A stretch of DNA of 64,000 nt from assembly GCF_007489275.1 (NCBI RefSeq), contig NZ_VLNR01000019.1, positions 1 through 64,000 of the forward strand, given 5' to 3'. Below, piece after piece: positions 23,259 through 32,313 of the stretch. A model generated the notes under the pieces. The model made no database searches. It saw nothing but the letters and a program-made list of their open reading frames with translations, and had not been told where the DNA came from. Source of the stretch: Aquimarina algiphila (lineage in GTDB: Bacteria > Bacteroidota > Bacteroidia > Flavobacteriales > Flavobacteriaceae). The position numbers and the translations under genes were made by a program. The stretch's first letter is position 1, and each line of letters starts with the position of its first letter.

Positions 23259-24566
23259 ATGAGCAAAAAAATTGCTGTTTTTTGGTTTAGACGTGATCTT
23301 AGATTAGATGATAATATTGGACTTCTTAAAGCGTTAAAAAGTGATTATCCAGTTTTACCAATTTTCATTTTTGATACACATATATTAGAGCGACTACCAA
23401 AAAATGATGCTAGAGTCACCTTTATTTTTGAAACTTTACAAAAAATACGACAAGATCTTCAAGATAAACACAAAAGTTCTTTGGCTATTTATATGGGTAC
23501 TCCTAAAATCATTTTTGAAAAATTAATTGCTCAATATGACATACAACAAGTATTCTCTAATGAAGATTATGAACCCTATGCAAAAAAAAGAGACACTGAT
23601 GTTAAAAATATTTTACAGCGCAACAATATCAAATTCTACCATTATAAAGATCAGGTAATTTTTGAAAAAGATGAAATTGTAAAGGCTGATGGTAAGCCAT
23701 ATGTAGTATACACCCCGTATAAGAACAAATGGAAAGAAGTATTTGACCCGGTTAGACTAAAAATTCATAATACAACAAACTATCTTCATAATCTGATTAA
23801 GAATACCAATCTTCCCAATACAACACTAGAAGAATTGGGGTTTATAAAATCATCAATCATAGTACCTGATTATGATACTTCTTCAAACTTAATTCAAAAC
23901 TACGAAGCTACCAGAAATTTCCCGTCAAATCATAATGGGACATCAAAAATAGGTCCTCATTTACGTTTTGGAACTGTAGGAATTAGAACTATTATAAAAA
24001 AAGCAATTGCAGAAGAGAATGAAATCTTTTGGTCAGAATTAATTTGGAGAGAGTTTTTTATGCAAATTCTTTGGCACTACCCTCATACCAAAGATGCTGC
24101 TTTCAGACCCAAATATGATCGAATTGATTGGAGAAATAATGAACAAGAGTTTAAAAGTTGGACTTTAGGACAAACAGGGTACCCTCTTGTAGATGCAGGA
24201 ATGCGTCAACTTAACACCACTGGATATATGCACAATCGGGTTAGAATGGTTGTTGCTAGTTTTTTATGCAAACATTTGCTAATTGATTGGCGTTGGGGAG
24301 AAGCATATTTTGCAGAAAAACTATTGGATTATGATATGTCTGCCAATGTAGGGAATTGGCAATGGGCTGCGGGATCTGGCGTAGATGCTGCTCCTTATTT
24401 TAGAATTTTTAATCCCACTACTCAGATTACCAAATTTGACAAACAACTTATGTATATTAATACCTGGGTAAAAGATCTTAATGAATTTAGCTATCCACCA
24501 CCTATAGTAGATCATAAGGTGGCTCGTGAACGTTGTTTAAAAATTTACAAAGAAGCCGTAGGCTAA
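23259..24566 (+). CDS. Deoxyribodipyrimidine photolyase / cryptochrome
   Basis: 435 residues. The N-terminal antenna domain begins KIAVFWFRRDLRLDDNIGLL; the FAD-binding C-terminal domain shows SELIWREFFMQILWHYP, GYPLVDAGMRQLNTTGYMHN and MSANVGNWQWAAGSGVD, with the Trp residues of the electron-transfer chain. Length and motifs fit class I CPD photolyases or the closely related bacterial cryptochromes; the two cannot be separated safely here. It repairs UV-induced pyrimidine dimers using blue light. It is the third gene of the SRPBCC-SDR-photolyase run. Confidence 0.93.
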   Translation: MSKKIAVFWFRRDLRLDDNIGLLKALKSDYPVLPIFIFDTHILERLPKNDARVTFIFETLQKIRQDLQDKHKSSLAIYMGTPKIIFEKLIAQYDIQQVFSNEDYEPYAKKRDTDVKNILQRNNIKFYHYKDQVIFEKDEIVKADGKPYVVYTPYKNKWKEVFDPVRLKIHNTTNYLHNLIKNTNLPNTTLEELGFIKSSIIVPDYDTSSNLIQNYEATRNFPSNHNGTSKIGPHLRFGTVGIRTIIKKAIAEENEIFWSELIWREFFMQILWHYPHTKDAAFRPKYDRIDWRNNEQEFKSWTLGQTGYPLVDAGMRQLNTTGYMHNRVRMVVASFLCKHLLIDWRWGEAYFAEKLLDYDMSANVGNWQWAAGSGVDAAPYFRIFNPTTQITKFDKQLMYINTWVKDLNEFSYPPPIVDHKVARERCLKIYKEAVG

Positions 24567-24652
24567 AACTAAATATAACATTTCTTTACAACCTTTGGAT
24601 AAAAGTTTTTTGTATTTTATTCTATTATTAATAACCTTAAAACTTTATACCA

Positions 24653-25018
24653 ATGAATACTCAGCAAGTAGCCACTCGTCTGGTCGAACTATGTAGACTA
24701 GGAGAAAATATGCAAGCTATTAATGAATTGTATGCTCAAAATGTTGTGAGTAAAGAAATGCAAGGAATGCCAAACTCTATAACCTCTGGTATAGATGCAG
24801 TACTTAAAAAAAGTGAAGACTGGTATGCTTCAGTTGAAGAATTTCATGGTGGAGAAATATCAGATCCTCTTGTTGCAGAAAATCATTTTAGTTGTTCTAT
24901 GAAAATGGACTGCACCTTTAAAGAACAAGGGCGTATGCAAATTGAAGAAGTATGTGTTTATCAAGTTGATAATGGCAAAATTACAGAAGAACAGTTTTTT
25001 TATTCAATACCAAACTAA
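24653..25018 (+). CDS. SnoaL/NTF2-like domain protein
   Basis: 121 residues with the cone-shaped SnoaL-like pattern: an N-terminal helix (VATRLVELCRLGENMQAINE), LYAQNVVSKEMQG, the GIDAVLKKSEDWYASVEEFH helix-strand and C-terminal strands ending in YQVDNGKITEEQFFYSIPN. Members are small enzymes or ligand carriers with very varied functions, so none can be assigned. It is transcribed rightward after the photolyase gene, 86 bp away, and followed by a long-stem hairpin. Confidence 0.75.
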   Translation: MNTQQVATRLVELCRLGENMQAINELYAQNVVSKEMQGMPNSITSGIDAVLKKSEDWYASVEEFHGGEISDPLVAENHFSCSMKMDCTFKEQGRMQIEEVCVYQVDNGKITEEQFFYSIPN

Positions 25019-25034
25019 GCAACCGCATTACAAT

Positions 25035-25076
25035 AATCAAAAAGGTCATACATGATCAAGTTTGGCCTTTTTGATT
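25035..25076 (+). terminator. Inverted repeat, probable bidirectional terminator
   Basis: AATCAAAAAGG (25035-25045) and CCTTTTTGATT (25066-25076), loop of 20. It lies between the convergent SnoaL-like and LysR genes and touches the LysR stop. The long loop makes it weaker than the other hairpins in the window. Confidence 0.55.
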
Positions 25077-25954
25077 TATAAAAACTTCATAATACGCTTT
25101 AACGCTGGGTTTCGGTTATCTTTCTTCCAAATAATAGAAAGTTCAGCTCGTTGTGATATCTTAGGAATTTCAAGAAACTTCACTTCAAAATTAAAACCTT
25201 GCTGTAATGAAGTAGGAACAATAGCTACTCCTAGCCCACTTTCTACTAACTTAAATATTGTTTGTGCGTGCACTGATTTATGAGAAACTTTAGGCGTAAA
25301 ACCTTTATCTTCACAAATACTCATGATCTTATCATAATACAATGAACTATAATCAGATGAGAATAGAATAAAGTGTTCATCTGATACTTGCTTGACACTT
25401 GTGAACGTTTTAGCATCTAATTTATGATGTATTGGCAGAGCTAATGAAAAAGTGTCTGTATGCACTGTTTTCATCTCTATATCTTTAGGTACCCTGGCCA
25501 GCCTAACAAAACCTAGATCTAATTGATCTTTTTCTATAGCATCCACTTGAAAATGATTAGACATTTCTTCTAAACTAAATTGTATATCCGGATACGTAGC
25601 ATTAGCCCGTATCAATAACTCCGGAATTACAGTTTGCATAGCAGAACCAAGAAAACCAATACGTATTTCACCATCACTTCCTTTATCTATAAGACGAGTT
25701 TGTTTAATCGTAAAATCAATATGATTAAAAATATAATCTAGTTCCTTTTTAAGATATTGACCAGCAACTGTTAAACTTACTTTTCTTTTATTCCTAATAA
25801 AAAGAGTAACTCCAATGATTTCTTCCATTTGCTTGATCTGTCTACTCAGTCCAGGCTGAGAAATAAACAATCTATCAGCAGCTTTTCTGAAATGTAATTC
25901 TTCGGCAACAGCCAAAAAATAAGTAAAATGACGGAGTTCTAATTGATAACTCAT
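25076..25954 (-). CDS. LysR-type transcriptional regulator, probable hut regulator
   Basis: 292 residues. The N-terminal winged helix is classic: LRHFTYFLAVAEELHFRKAA then RLFISQPGLSRQIKQMEEII and LFIRNKRKVSLT. The remaining 200 residues form the inducer-binding domain (EIRIGFLGSAMQTVIPELL). It is divergent from hutH across 92 bp, the usual LysR arrangement for controlling an adjacent catabolic operon; the inducer would then be histidine or urocanate. Regulation of hut is inference from position. Confidence 0.88.
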   Translation of the reverse strand: MSYQLELRHFTYFLAVAEELHFRKAADRLFISQPGLSRQIKQMEEIIGVTLFIRNKRKVSLTVAGQYLKKELDYIFNHIDFTIKQTRLIDKGSDGEIRIGFLGSAMQTVIPELLIRANATYPDIQFSLEEMSNHFQVDAIEKDQLDLGFVRLARVPKDIEMKTVHTDTFSLALPIHHKLDAKTFTSVKQVSDEHFILFSSDYSSLYYDKIMSICEDKGFTPKVSHKSVHAQTIFKLVESGLGVAIVPTSLQQGFNFEVKFLEIPKISQRAELSIIWKKDNRNPALKRIMKFL

Positions 25955-25997
25955 GGTTATTAATAATTGATTAAATAAGTATTTCTAATTATCAAAA

Positions 25998-26023
25998 ATA
26001 GATATTAATTTAGTAGTATCTAT
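25998..26023. promoter_or_regulatory. Candidate LysR operator (ATAGATA-N12-TATCTAT)
   Basis: A perfect 7-bp inverted repeat, ATAGATA (25998-26004) and TATCTAT (26017-26023), in the 92-bp interval between the divergent LysR gene and hutH, ending 23 bp before the hutH ATG. LysR proteins bind dyads of this size with a T-N11-A core. It is the only clear dyad in the interval. Confidence 0.45.
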
Positions 26024-26046
26024 CTATAACGTTTAGAAATATAGCT

Positions 26047-27627
26047 ATGTCAGATACAAAACACCATTTTTCATACGGAGAAGATTACCTAACAGCAGGA
26101 ATCGCAATAAAAATTGCTCAAGGAGAAATAAAAGGTATAATCTCACAATCATCTCGTGCAAAAATCCAACAAAGCAGACGTGTAGTCGAAAATATTGTTG
26201 AAAAAGGAGATCCAGTTTATGGTATTAACACTGGTTTTGGTCCTTTATGTACGACAAAAATTTCAAAAGAAGAGACCAATATTCTGCAAAATAATATTCT
26301 ACAAAGTCATAGTGTTGGCGTTGGAGAACCTATTGATTTAGAAATTGCTAAACTCATGCTAATTTTAAAAGTCCAGTCTTTATCAAAAGGATATTCTGGT
26401 ATTGCAGAAGAAACTTTGGATAGAATATTATACCATATTGATAATGATATTATTCCTATTGTCCCAAGTCAGGGATCAGTTGGGGCATCTGGTGATCTTG
26501 CTCCGCTCTCTCACCTATTTTTACCTTTAATTGGTTTAGGAAAAGTATCGCATAAAAAAGAGATCATATCTACAGCAGAATTATTTAAAAAAACTGGAAA
26601 ACAACCACTTGACTTAGGTCCAAAGGAAGGTTTAGCTTTAATAAACGGAACGCAATTTATTGCAGCCCATGCAGTACAGGTTATAGCAAAACTACATAAC
26701 TGTCTTTCACAAGCCGATATTATCGGAGCAATGATGATAGAAGGCTTACAAGGTTCTATAAAACCTTTTTATAAAGAATTACATCAATTAAGACCTTTTA
26801 AAGGTAATATTCATGTTGCTTCCAGAGTAAAATCAATGCTTAAAGGTTCAGAAATTATGGAAGATCATACAGATTGTGATCGTGTCCAGGATCCATATTC
26901 ATTACGATGCATACCTCAGGTACACGGAGCTTCCAGAAATGCTTGGTTGCATCTAAAAGAACTTCTCGAGGTAGAGTTAAATTCTGTGACTGACAATCCA
27001 ATAATTATAAATGAAGATCTCACAATAAGCGGAGGTAGTTTTCATGGGCAACCTCTTGCTATGGCAATCGATTATGCTTGTTTAGCCACCTCAGAAATTG
27101 GCAGTATTTCTGATCGAAGAATATATCTGGCTTTAGAAGGCAACTCCCCCGGTGTTCCTAAATTATTGATGGAAGATACAGGAATCAATTCTGGATATAT
27201 GATACTACAGTATACTACAGCTGCTCTTGCAAGTGAAAATAAAGGGTTATGTTTTCCCTCTAGTGCAGATAGCATTCCTACTTCTCTAGGGCAAGAAGAT
27301 CATGTAAGCATGGGATCAATTGGAGGAAGAAAAGCGTTACGGGTACTTGATAATCTAGAGAAAATATTAGCCATAGAATTGTTAACAGCCGCACAAGCAT
27401 TTGAATTTAGAAAACCACTAAAATCTGGAATAATCCTAGATGAAATTCATAAAAAAATAAGAACGATAGTGCCTTTTGCTGATAAAGACCGTGTATTTGC
27501 CGATGATATTGAAAAAGGAATTGAAATGATTAAAAACAAAACCATCATCGAAGTTGCTAATCAAGTTTCGCAAAAAGAAAAATTATCATTAGAGACTCAA
27601 TTTTCTAACGAATTTGAAGTATATTAA
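26047..27627 (+). CDS. hutH: Histidine ammonia-lyase
   Basis: 526 residues. The MIO cofactor forms from Ala147-Ser148-Gly149 in GSVGASGDLAPLSH. YGINTGFGPL near residue 58 holds the catalytic Tyr loop, NGTQFIAAHA and the VTDNPIIINEDLTISGGSFH segment complete the active site. It converts L-histidine to trans-urocanate and ammonia, the first step of histidine degradation. It leads the hutH-hutI-hutU-hutG operon and is slightly longer than the typical 500-510 residues. Confidence 0.95.
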   Translation: MSDTKHHFSYGEDYLTAGIAIKIAQGEIKGIISQSSRAKIQQSRRVVENIVEKGDPVYGINTGFGPLCTTKISKEETNILQNNILQSHSVGVGEPIDLEIAKLMLILKVQSLSKGYSGIAEETLDRILYHIDNDIIPIVPSQGSVGASGDLAPLSHLFLPLIGLGKVSHKKEIISTAELFKKTGKQPLDLGPKEGLALINGTQFIAAHAVQVIAKLHNCLSQADIIGAMMIEGLQGSIKPFYKELHQLRPFKGNIHVASRVKSMLKGSEIMEDHTDCDRVQDPYSLRCIPQVHGASRNAWLHLKELLEVELNSVTDNPIIINEDLTISGGSFHGQPLAMAIDYACLATSEIGSISDRRIYLALEGNSPGVPKLLMEDTGINSGYMILQYTTAALASENKGLCFPSSADSIPTSLGQEDHVSMGSIGGRKALRVLDNLEKILAIELLTAAQAFEFRKPLKSGIILDEIHKKIRTIVPFADKDRVFADDIEKGIEMIKNKTIIEVANQVSQKEKLSLETQFSNEFEVY

Positions 27628-27689
27628 AAATGTATCACCTTGTTGTTCTATCACATGATAAACAATAAGTTATATAATAAAAAAACAAC

Positions 27690-28937
27690 ATGAAGGAATA
27701 CAAATTAATAGGTCCAATTACTCAGCTTGTATCATTAGAAAAATCTAATCATAAGGGCTCAATAAAAGATGAAGACCTTATGATTATAAAGGAAGCTGGA
27801 ATCTTAATCAAAGGAGATAAAATTGATACTATTGGTGCATTTTCTGATCTCAAAAATGAAATCAACCCATCACAAACAGAGCTTATAGCATTATCTTCAA
27901 AGTATACCTGCATTCCTGGATTTATAGATTGTCATACCCATATCTGTTTTTCTGGGTCTAGAGCCAGAGATTATGCTATGAGAAATTCTGGAAAGTCATA
28001 TTTGGAAATTGCCAAAACTGGTGGTGGTATATGGGACACCGTAACTCAAACCAGATCAGCAAAACAAGAACAACTCACTGAAGGAGTAGTACAAAGAGCA
28101 AATAGTTTATTAAAAAATGGAATTACCACGGTTGAAGTGAAAAGTGGATATGGATTATCTATAGAGGAAGAATTGAAAATGCTACGTGCTATACAAAATG
28201 CTAATAATACTACTAAAGCTGATTTAATCTCTACATGTCTTGCCGCACACATACTTCCAAAAGATTTTAATGGTAATCATATTGCATACCTTGAAGAAAT
28301 TAGTAATTCATTATTTCCCATACTAAAATCAGAAAAACTCACAAATCGTATTGATGCATTTGTAGAACAAAGTGCTTTCCTGGCTTCTGATATCTATCCG
28401 TACTTTAAAAAAGCAAAAGCCATGAATTTTGATATTACAGTTCATGCAGATCAGTTTACTCCAGGGGGTAGCGAAGTCGCAATAAAAACTGGTGCTATTA
28501 GTGCAGATCATCTCGAAGCAAGTACTCAAAACGAAATTGATATGTTAGCAAAAAGCGATGTTATTTCTGTAGCCTTACCAGGAGCTTCTATAGGTCTTGG
28601 GTGCGATTTTACTCCAGCAAGAAAGATTTTAAATGCGGGAGGAGCTTTGGCCATAGCCAGTGATTGGAATCCTGGTTCAGCACCCATGGGGGATTTATTA
28701 ATGCAGGCATGTATTCTTGGCACCTTTGAAAAATTGAGCAATGCTGAACTTCTAGCTGGGATAACTTCTAGAGCTGCAGCAGCACTTAATCTAACCGATC
28801 GAGGAAGACTGGTTCCTGGTATGTTGGCAGATTTTAACCTATTTCAGACAGACCATTTTAACGAAATTTTTTACCACCAAGGTAAGCTAACCCCATCTCA
28901 AGTATGGAAAAAAGGAGACTTGGTATATCAACAATAA
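27690..28937 (+). CDS. hutI: Imidazolonepropionase
   Basis: 415 residues of the amidohydrolase superfamily. GFIDCHTHICFSGSRARDYA carries the HxH metal ligands and the substrate-binding Arg, THGGGIWDT-like TGGGIWDTV follows, ITVHADQFTPGGSEVA has the third His, and AIASDWNPGSAP contains the metal-binding Asp. It hydrolyses 4-imidazolone-5-propanoate to N-formimidoyl-L-glutamate, step three of the pathway. The first 60 residues form the usual beta sandwich. It sits 62 bp after hutH. Confidence 0.95.
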   Translation: MKEYKLIGPITQLVSLEKSNHKGSIKDEDLMIIKEAGILIKGDKIDTIGAFSDLKNEINPSQTELIALSSKYTCIPGFIDCHTHICFSGSRARDYAMRNSGKSYLEIAKTGGGIWDTVTQTRSAKQEQLTEGVVQRANSLLKNGITTVEVKSGYGLSIEEELKMLRAIQNANNTTKADLISTCLAAHILPKDFNGNHIAYLEEISNSLFPILKSEKLTNRIDAFVEQSAFLASDIYPYFKKAKAMNFDITVHADQFTPGGSEVAIKTGAISADHLEASTQNEIDMLAKSDVISVALPGASIGLGCDFTPARKILNAGGALAIASDWNPGSAPMGDLLMQACILGTFEKLSNAELLAGITSRAAAALNLTDRGRLVPGMLADFNLFQTDHFNEIFYHQGKLTPSQVWKKGDLVYQQ

Positions 28938-29048
28938 ATTTAATTTTTATGTGAGGTCGATATCTAGAAGAATTGAGGAATACTTATAATAAAGCATATC
29001 ATATTTCTACTTTGATAAATATCACGGCACATCTAATTCGAATACATC

Positions 29049-31052
29049 ATGGCAACTTTTAAAGAACAAGTACTTCAAGGAATTCCAAAGATATTACCTA
29101 CTAAAAAGTCTTTTAATCAAAACATTAGTCGCGCTCCAAAACGGAAGCAAATCCTATCTAAAGAAGAAAAAAAGCTAGCTCTTAAAAATGCGCTGCGATA
29201 TTTCCCTAATCATTGGCATCAAGAACTGGCAAACGAGTTTTTAGAAGAGTTAAATGAATTTGGTCGTATCTATATGTATCGCTTCATTCCCGAATATGCG
29301 ATGCATGCCCGTCCCATTGATGAATATCCCGCACAAACTAAACAAGCAAGCGGAATCATGCTCATGATTCAAAACAACTTAGACCCTTTAGTAGCACAAC
29401 ATCCATATGAGTTAATTACTTATGGTGGTAATGGAGCTGTTTTTCAAAATTGGGCTCAATATGTACTGACTATGCAATACCTCGCCACCATGACCGAGAA
29501 ACAAACATTGCATATGTATTCTGGTCACCCTATGGGATTATTCCCTTCTTCTAAAGATGCTCCCCGAGTGGTTGTTACTAACGGTATGATGATTCCTAAT
29601 TACTCTAAACCCGATGATTGGGAAAAATATAATGCTCTTGGCGTAACTCAATATGGACAAATGACAGCAGGCAGCTATATGTACATTGGTCCGCAAGGGA
29701 TCGTTCACGGTACAACCATTACTGTAATGAATGCATTTAGAAAAACATTACAACCCAATGAAACTCCCGCAGGCAAAATATTTTTGACCTCAGGATTAGG
29801 AGGCATGAGTGGTGCTCAACCTAAAGCAGGAAATATTGCAGGTTGTATTACGATTTGTGCCGAAGTTAATCCAAAAGCTGCAAAAAAACGTCATGAACAA
29901 GGTTGGGTAGATGAAATTATTGATGATCTGACTGATTTAGTAACCAGAATAAGAAAAGCTATACATAGTCAAGAAATCGTTTCTATTGCATATCAAGGCA
30001 ATGTTGTTGATGTTTGGGAACGGTTTTATGAAGAAAACATTCATATCCAATTAGGTTCAGATCAAACGTCTTTACATAATCCATGGTCTGGAGGATACTA
30101 TCCTGCGGGGTTAAGTTATAACGATGCTAATGAGATGATTAGCACTAACCCTGAAGCTTTTAAAACCGAAGTTCAGAAATCATTACGTCGCCATACTGAA
30201 GCTATAAACAAACACACCTCCAAAGGAACTTATTTCTTTGATTATGGTAACGCATTCTTGCTTGAAGCCTCCAGAGCAGGTTCTGACGTCATGGCAAAAA
30301 ATGGTATTGATTTTAAATACCCTTCTTATGTTCAGGATATTTTGGGCCCCATGTGCTTTGATTATGGATTTGGTCCATTTAGATGGGTATGTACATCGGG
30401 CAAATCAGAAGATCTGGACAAAACTGATCAGATTGCACTTACTGTAATGGAATCTATTAAAAAAGTTTCTCCTCCAGAAATACAACAACAAATGCAAGAT
30501 AATATCACATGGATAAGAGAAGCAAAACAAAATAAACTTGTGGTTGGGTCTCAAGCTCGTATTTTATACGCAGATGCAGAAGGTAGGATCAAAATAGCTC
30601 AAGCTTTTAATACAGCAATACAAACTGGAGAAATATCAGCACCTGTAGTTCTGGGAAGAGATCATCATGATGTTAGTGGTACAGACTCCCCATATCGGGA
30701 AACCAGTAATATTTATGATGGTAGTAAATTTACCGCAGATATGGCAATTCATAATGTAATTGGAGATAGTTTTAGAGGAGCCACATGGGTTTCTATTCAT
30801 AACGGTGGTGGTGTTGGCTGGGGAGAAGTTATTAATGGAGGATTTGGACTATTACTGGATGGATCTAATGAAGCTTCAGAAAAATTAGAGCGTATGTTAT
30901 TTTATGATGTAAATAACGGAATTTCAAGAAGAAGCTGGGCGCGTAACGAAGAAGCATTATTTGCTATAAAAAGAGAAATGAAACGTACTCCACAACTGAA
31001 AGTTACACTACCCAACATTGTCGAAGACGAAGTACTATCTGATATTATATAA
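29049..31052 (+). CDS. hutU: Urocanate hydratase, long form
   Basis: 667 residues, well above the approximately 555 of Pseudomonas or Bacillus HutU and close to the length of the animal enzyme. NAD-binding and catalytic regions are recognisable: ELITYGGNGAVFQNWAQY, MYSGHPMGLFPS, LTSGLGGMSGAQPKAGNIAG and GRDHHDVSGTDSPYRET, with VSIHNGGGVGWGEVINGGFG near the C-terminus. It hydrates urocanate to imidazolonepropionate using NAD+ as an electrophile. It is third in the operon, with a 111-bp gap after hutI that may hold a weak promoter or processing site. Confidence 0.95.
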   Translation: MATFKEQVLQGIPKILPTKKSFNQNISRAPKRKQILSKEEKKLALKNALRYFPNHWHQELANEFLEELNEFGRIYMYRFIPEYAMHARPIDEYPAQTKQASGIMLMIQNNLDPLVAQHPYELITYGGNGAVFQNWAQYVLTMQYLATMTEKQTLHMYSGHPMGLFPSSKDAPRVVVTNGMMIPNYSKPDDWEKYNALGVTQYGQMTAGSYMYIGPQGIVHGTTITVMNAFRKTLQPNETPAGKIFLTSGLGGMSGAQPKAGNIAGCITICAEVNPKAAKKRHEQGWVDEIIDDLTDLVTRIRKAIHSQEIVSIAYQGNVVDVWERFYEENIHIQLGSDQTSLHNPWSGGYYPAGLSYNDANEMISTNPEAFKTEVQKSLRRHTEAINKHTSKGTYFFDYGNAFLLEASRAGSDVMAKNGIDFKYPSYVQDILGPMCFDYGFGPFRWVCTSGKSEDLDKTDQIALTVMESIKKVSPPEIQQQMQDNITWIREAKQNKLVVGSQARILYADAEGRIKIAQAFNTAIQTGEISAPVVLGRDHHDVSGTDSPYRETSNIYDGSKFTADMAIHNVIGDSFRGATWVSIHNGGGVGWGEVINGGFGLLLDGSNEASEKLERMLFYDVNNGISRRSWARNEEALFAIKREMKRTPQLKVTLPNIVEDEVLSDII

Positions 31053-31082
31053 AAGATTGATCAAATCATAATAGAATTTAAG

Positions 31083-32036
31083 ATGAAAAACTATAAAAAA
31101 ACTGATACAACACTTTGGACCGGTCGTATCTCTGATGATCAATTATACCTACATGAAAAAATAAAATGTGTTAACCTTGAAAACGAGATACTATCAAAAC
31201 CCAAGAAACAATCTTTTACTCTTTTAGGATATACTTGCGATGAAGGTGTCAAAAGAAATCACGGAAGAATTGGCGCTGTAAAAGGCCCTGATCATATAAG
31301 AAAGATGTTGGCAACACTTTCTAATCATTTTAATGATCAAATAGATATTCTCGATGTAGGCAATATTACTTGTGAACAAGGAAATCTTGAAGATACACAA
31401 CTAGAGACTTCAAACATTATTGCTTCACTTTTACAACATCAAAATTTTCCCATTATTTTGGGAGGAGGTCATGATTTAGCTTATGCCCACTATAATGGAA
31501 TCAAAAAGCAATTTCCAAATAAAAAAATTGGAATCATAAATCTCGACGCACATTTCGATCTTAGAAAAACTACAAATCAAGGCACTTCTGGAACTCCTTT
31601 CTATCAAATTTCAAAAGAAAATGATTCATTCAATTATTTGTGCCTGGGAATCCAAAAAGCCTCAAATAACAAAGAGCTTTATAAAATTGCTAACGAATTA
31701 AATGTTCAATATCTAGAGAACACAGAATATACAATTCAAAACAAAAATAACATAGCTACAGTAGTTCAAAATTTTATTGCAAAAGTGGATTACATATATC
31801 TTACTATAGATCTAGATGGTTTTTCTTCTGCTCTTGCTCCTGGAGTTAGTGCACCTTCTCCATTTGGTTTTTCTGTTGATATCGCAATGGAAACTATAAA
31901 ATGGATTTGTAACTCTACAAAACTAATTAGTGCCGATATTGTAGAATTTAATCCAAAATATGACATTGATAATTGTACTGCTCGATTAGCATCCAGGTTA
32001 GTTAATCATATTATAGAGTGTATGATTGATGAATAA
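31083..32036 (+). CDS. hutG: Formimidoylglutamase (arginase family)
   Basis: 317 residues. Mn-binding motifs of the ureohydrolase family are present: GGGHDLAYAH (first His), NLDAHFDLR (Asp-His-Asp) and LTIDLDGFSSALAPGVSAP (Asp-x-Asp). Given the operon, it most likely cleaves N-formimidoyl-L-glutamate to glutamate and formamide, completing the four-enzyme route. Agmatinase or arginase activity is the alternative for the family, but context argues against it. The next frame begins inside its stop region. Confidence 0.92.
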   Translation: MKNYKKTDTTLWTGRISDDQLYLHEKIKCVNLENEILSKPKKQSFTLLGYTCDEGVKRNHGRIGAVKGPDHIRKMLATLSNHFNDQIDILDVGNITCEQGNLEDTQLETSNIIASLLQHQNFPIILGGGHDLAYAHYNGIKKQFPNKKIGIINLDAHFDLRKTTNQGTSGTPFYQISKENDSFNYLCLGIQKASNNKELYKIANELNVQYLENTEYTIQNKNNIATVVQNFIAKVDYIYLTIDLDGFSSALAPGVSAPSPFGFSVDIAMETIKWICNSTKLISADIVEFNPKYDIDNCTARLASRLVNHIIECMIDE

Positions 32037-32208
32037 TTTTTACAACAGAGACTATCCAAAAGCAATAAAGACCGAAGAGAAATAATTACACAAACAACTC
32101 TCTAATACCGAATTTCAAATCTCAGGAACTCAAATAAAATATATTGGAGAAAAACATGCCTTATATCTAATTTTTAAAGAAGATACCAATACTGCATTGG
32201 GATATTGA
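32029..32208 (+). pseudogene. Decayed reading frame coupled to hutG
   Basis: ATG at 32029-32031 overlaps the end of hutG and opens a frame of 18 codons (MNNFYNRDYPKAIKTEEK) closed by TAA at 32083-32085. The same frame then continues for another 40 codons with protein-like composition (QISGTQIKYIGEKHALYLIF) to TGA at 32206-32208. One in-frame stop splitting an otherwise coherent 59-codon frame suggests the remains of a small fifth operon gene. Family unknown. It could also be ordinary intergenic DNA; no homology test is possible here. Confidence 0.3.
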
Positions 32209-32281
32209 TTGGTTTACCATATAATCAAATAGTAGGGCATCTATTAATCTTCTCCCACCTACTCCTTTTTCATATAAAAAT

Positions 32282-32313
32282 AACCCTTCAAATATGCGAG
32301 ATGAAGGGTTTTT
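32282..32313 (+). terminator. Rho-independent terminator of the hut operon
   Basis: AACCCTTCA (32282-32290), 11-base loop, TGAAGGGTT (32302-32310), T to 32313. It lies about 245 bp after hutG and beyond the decayed frame, consistent with a transcript that once included that frame. Confidence 0.75.
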
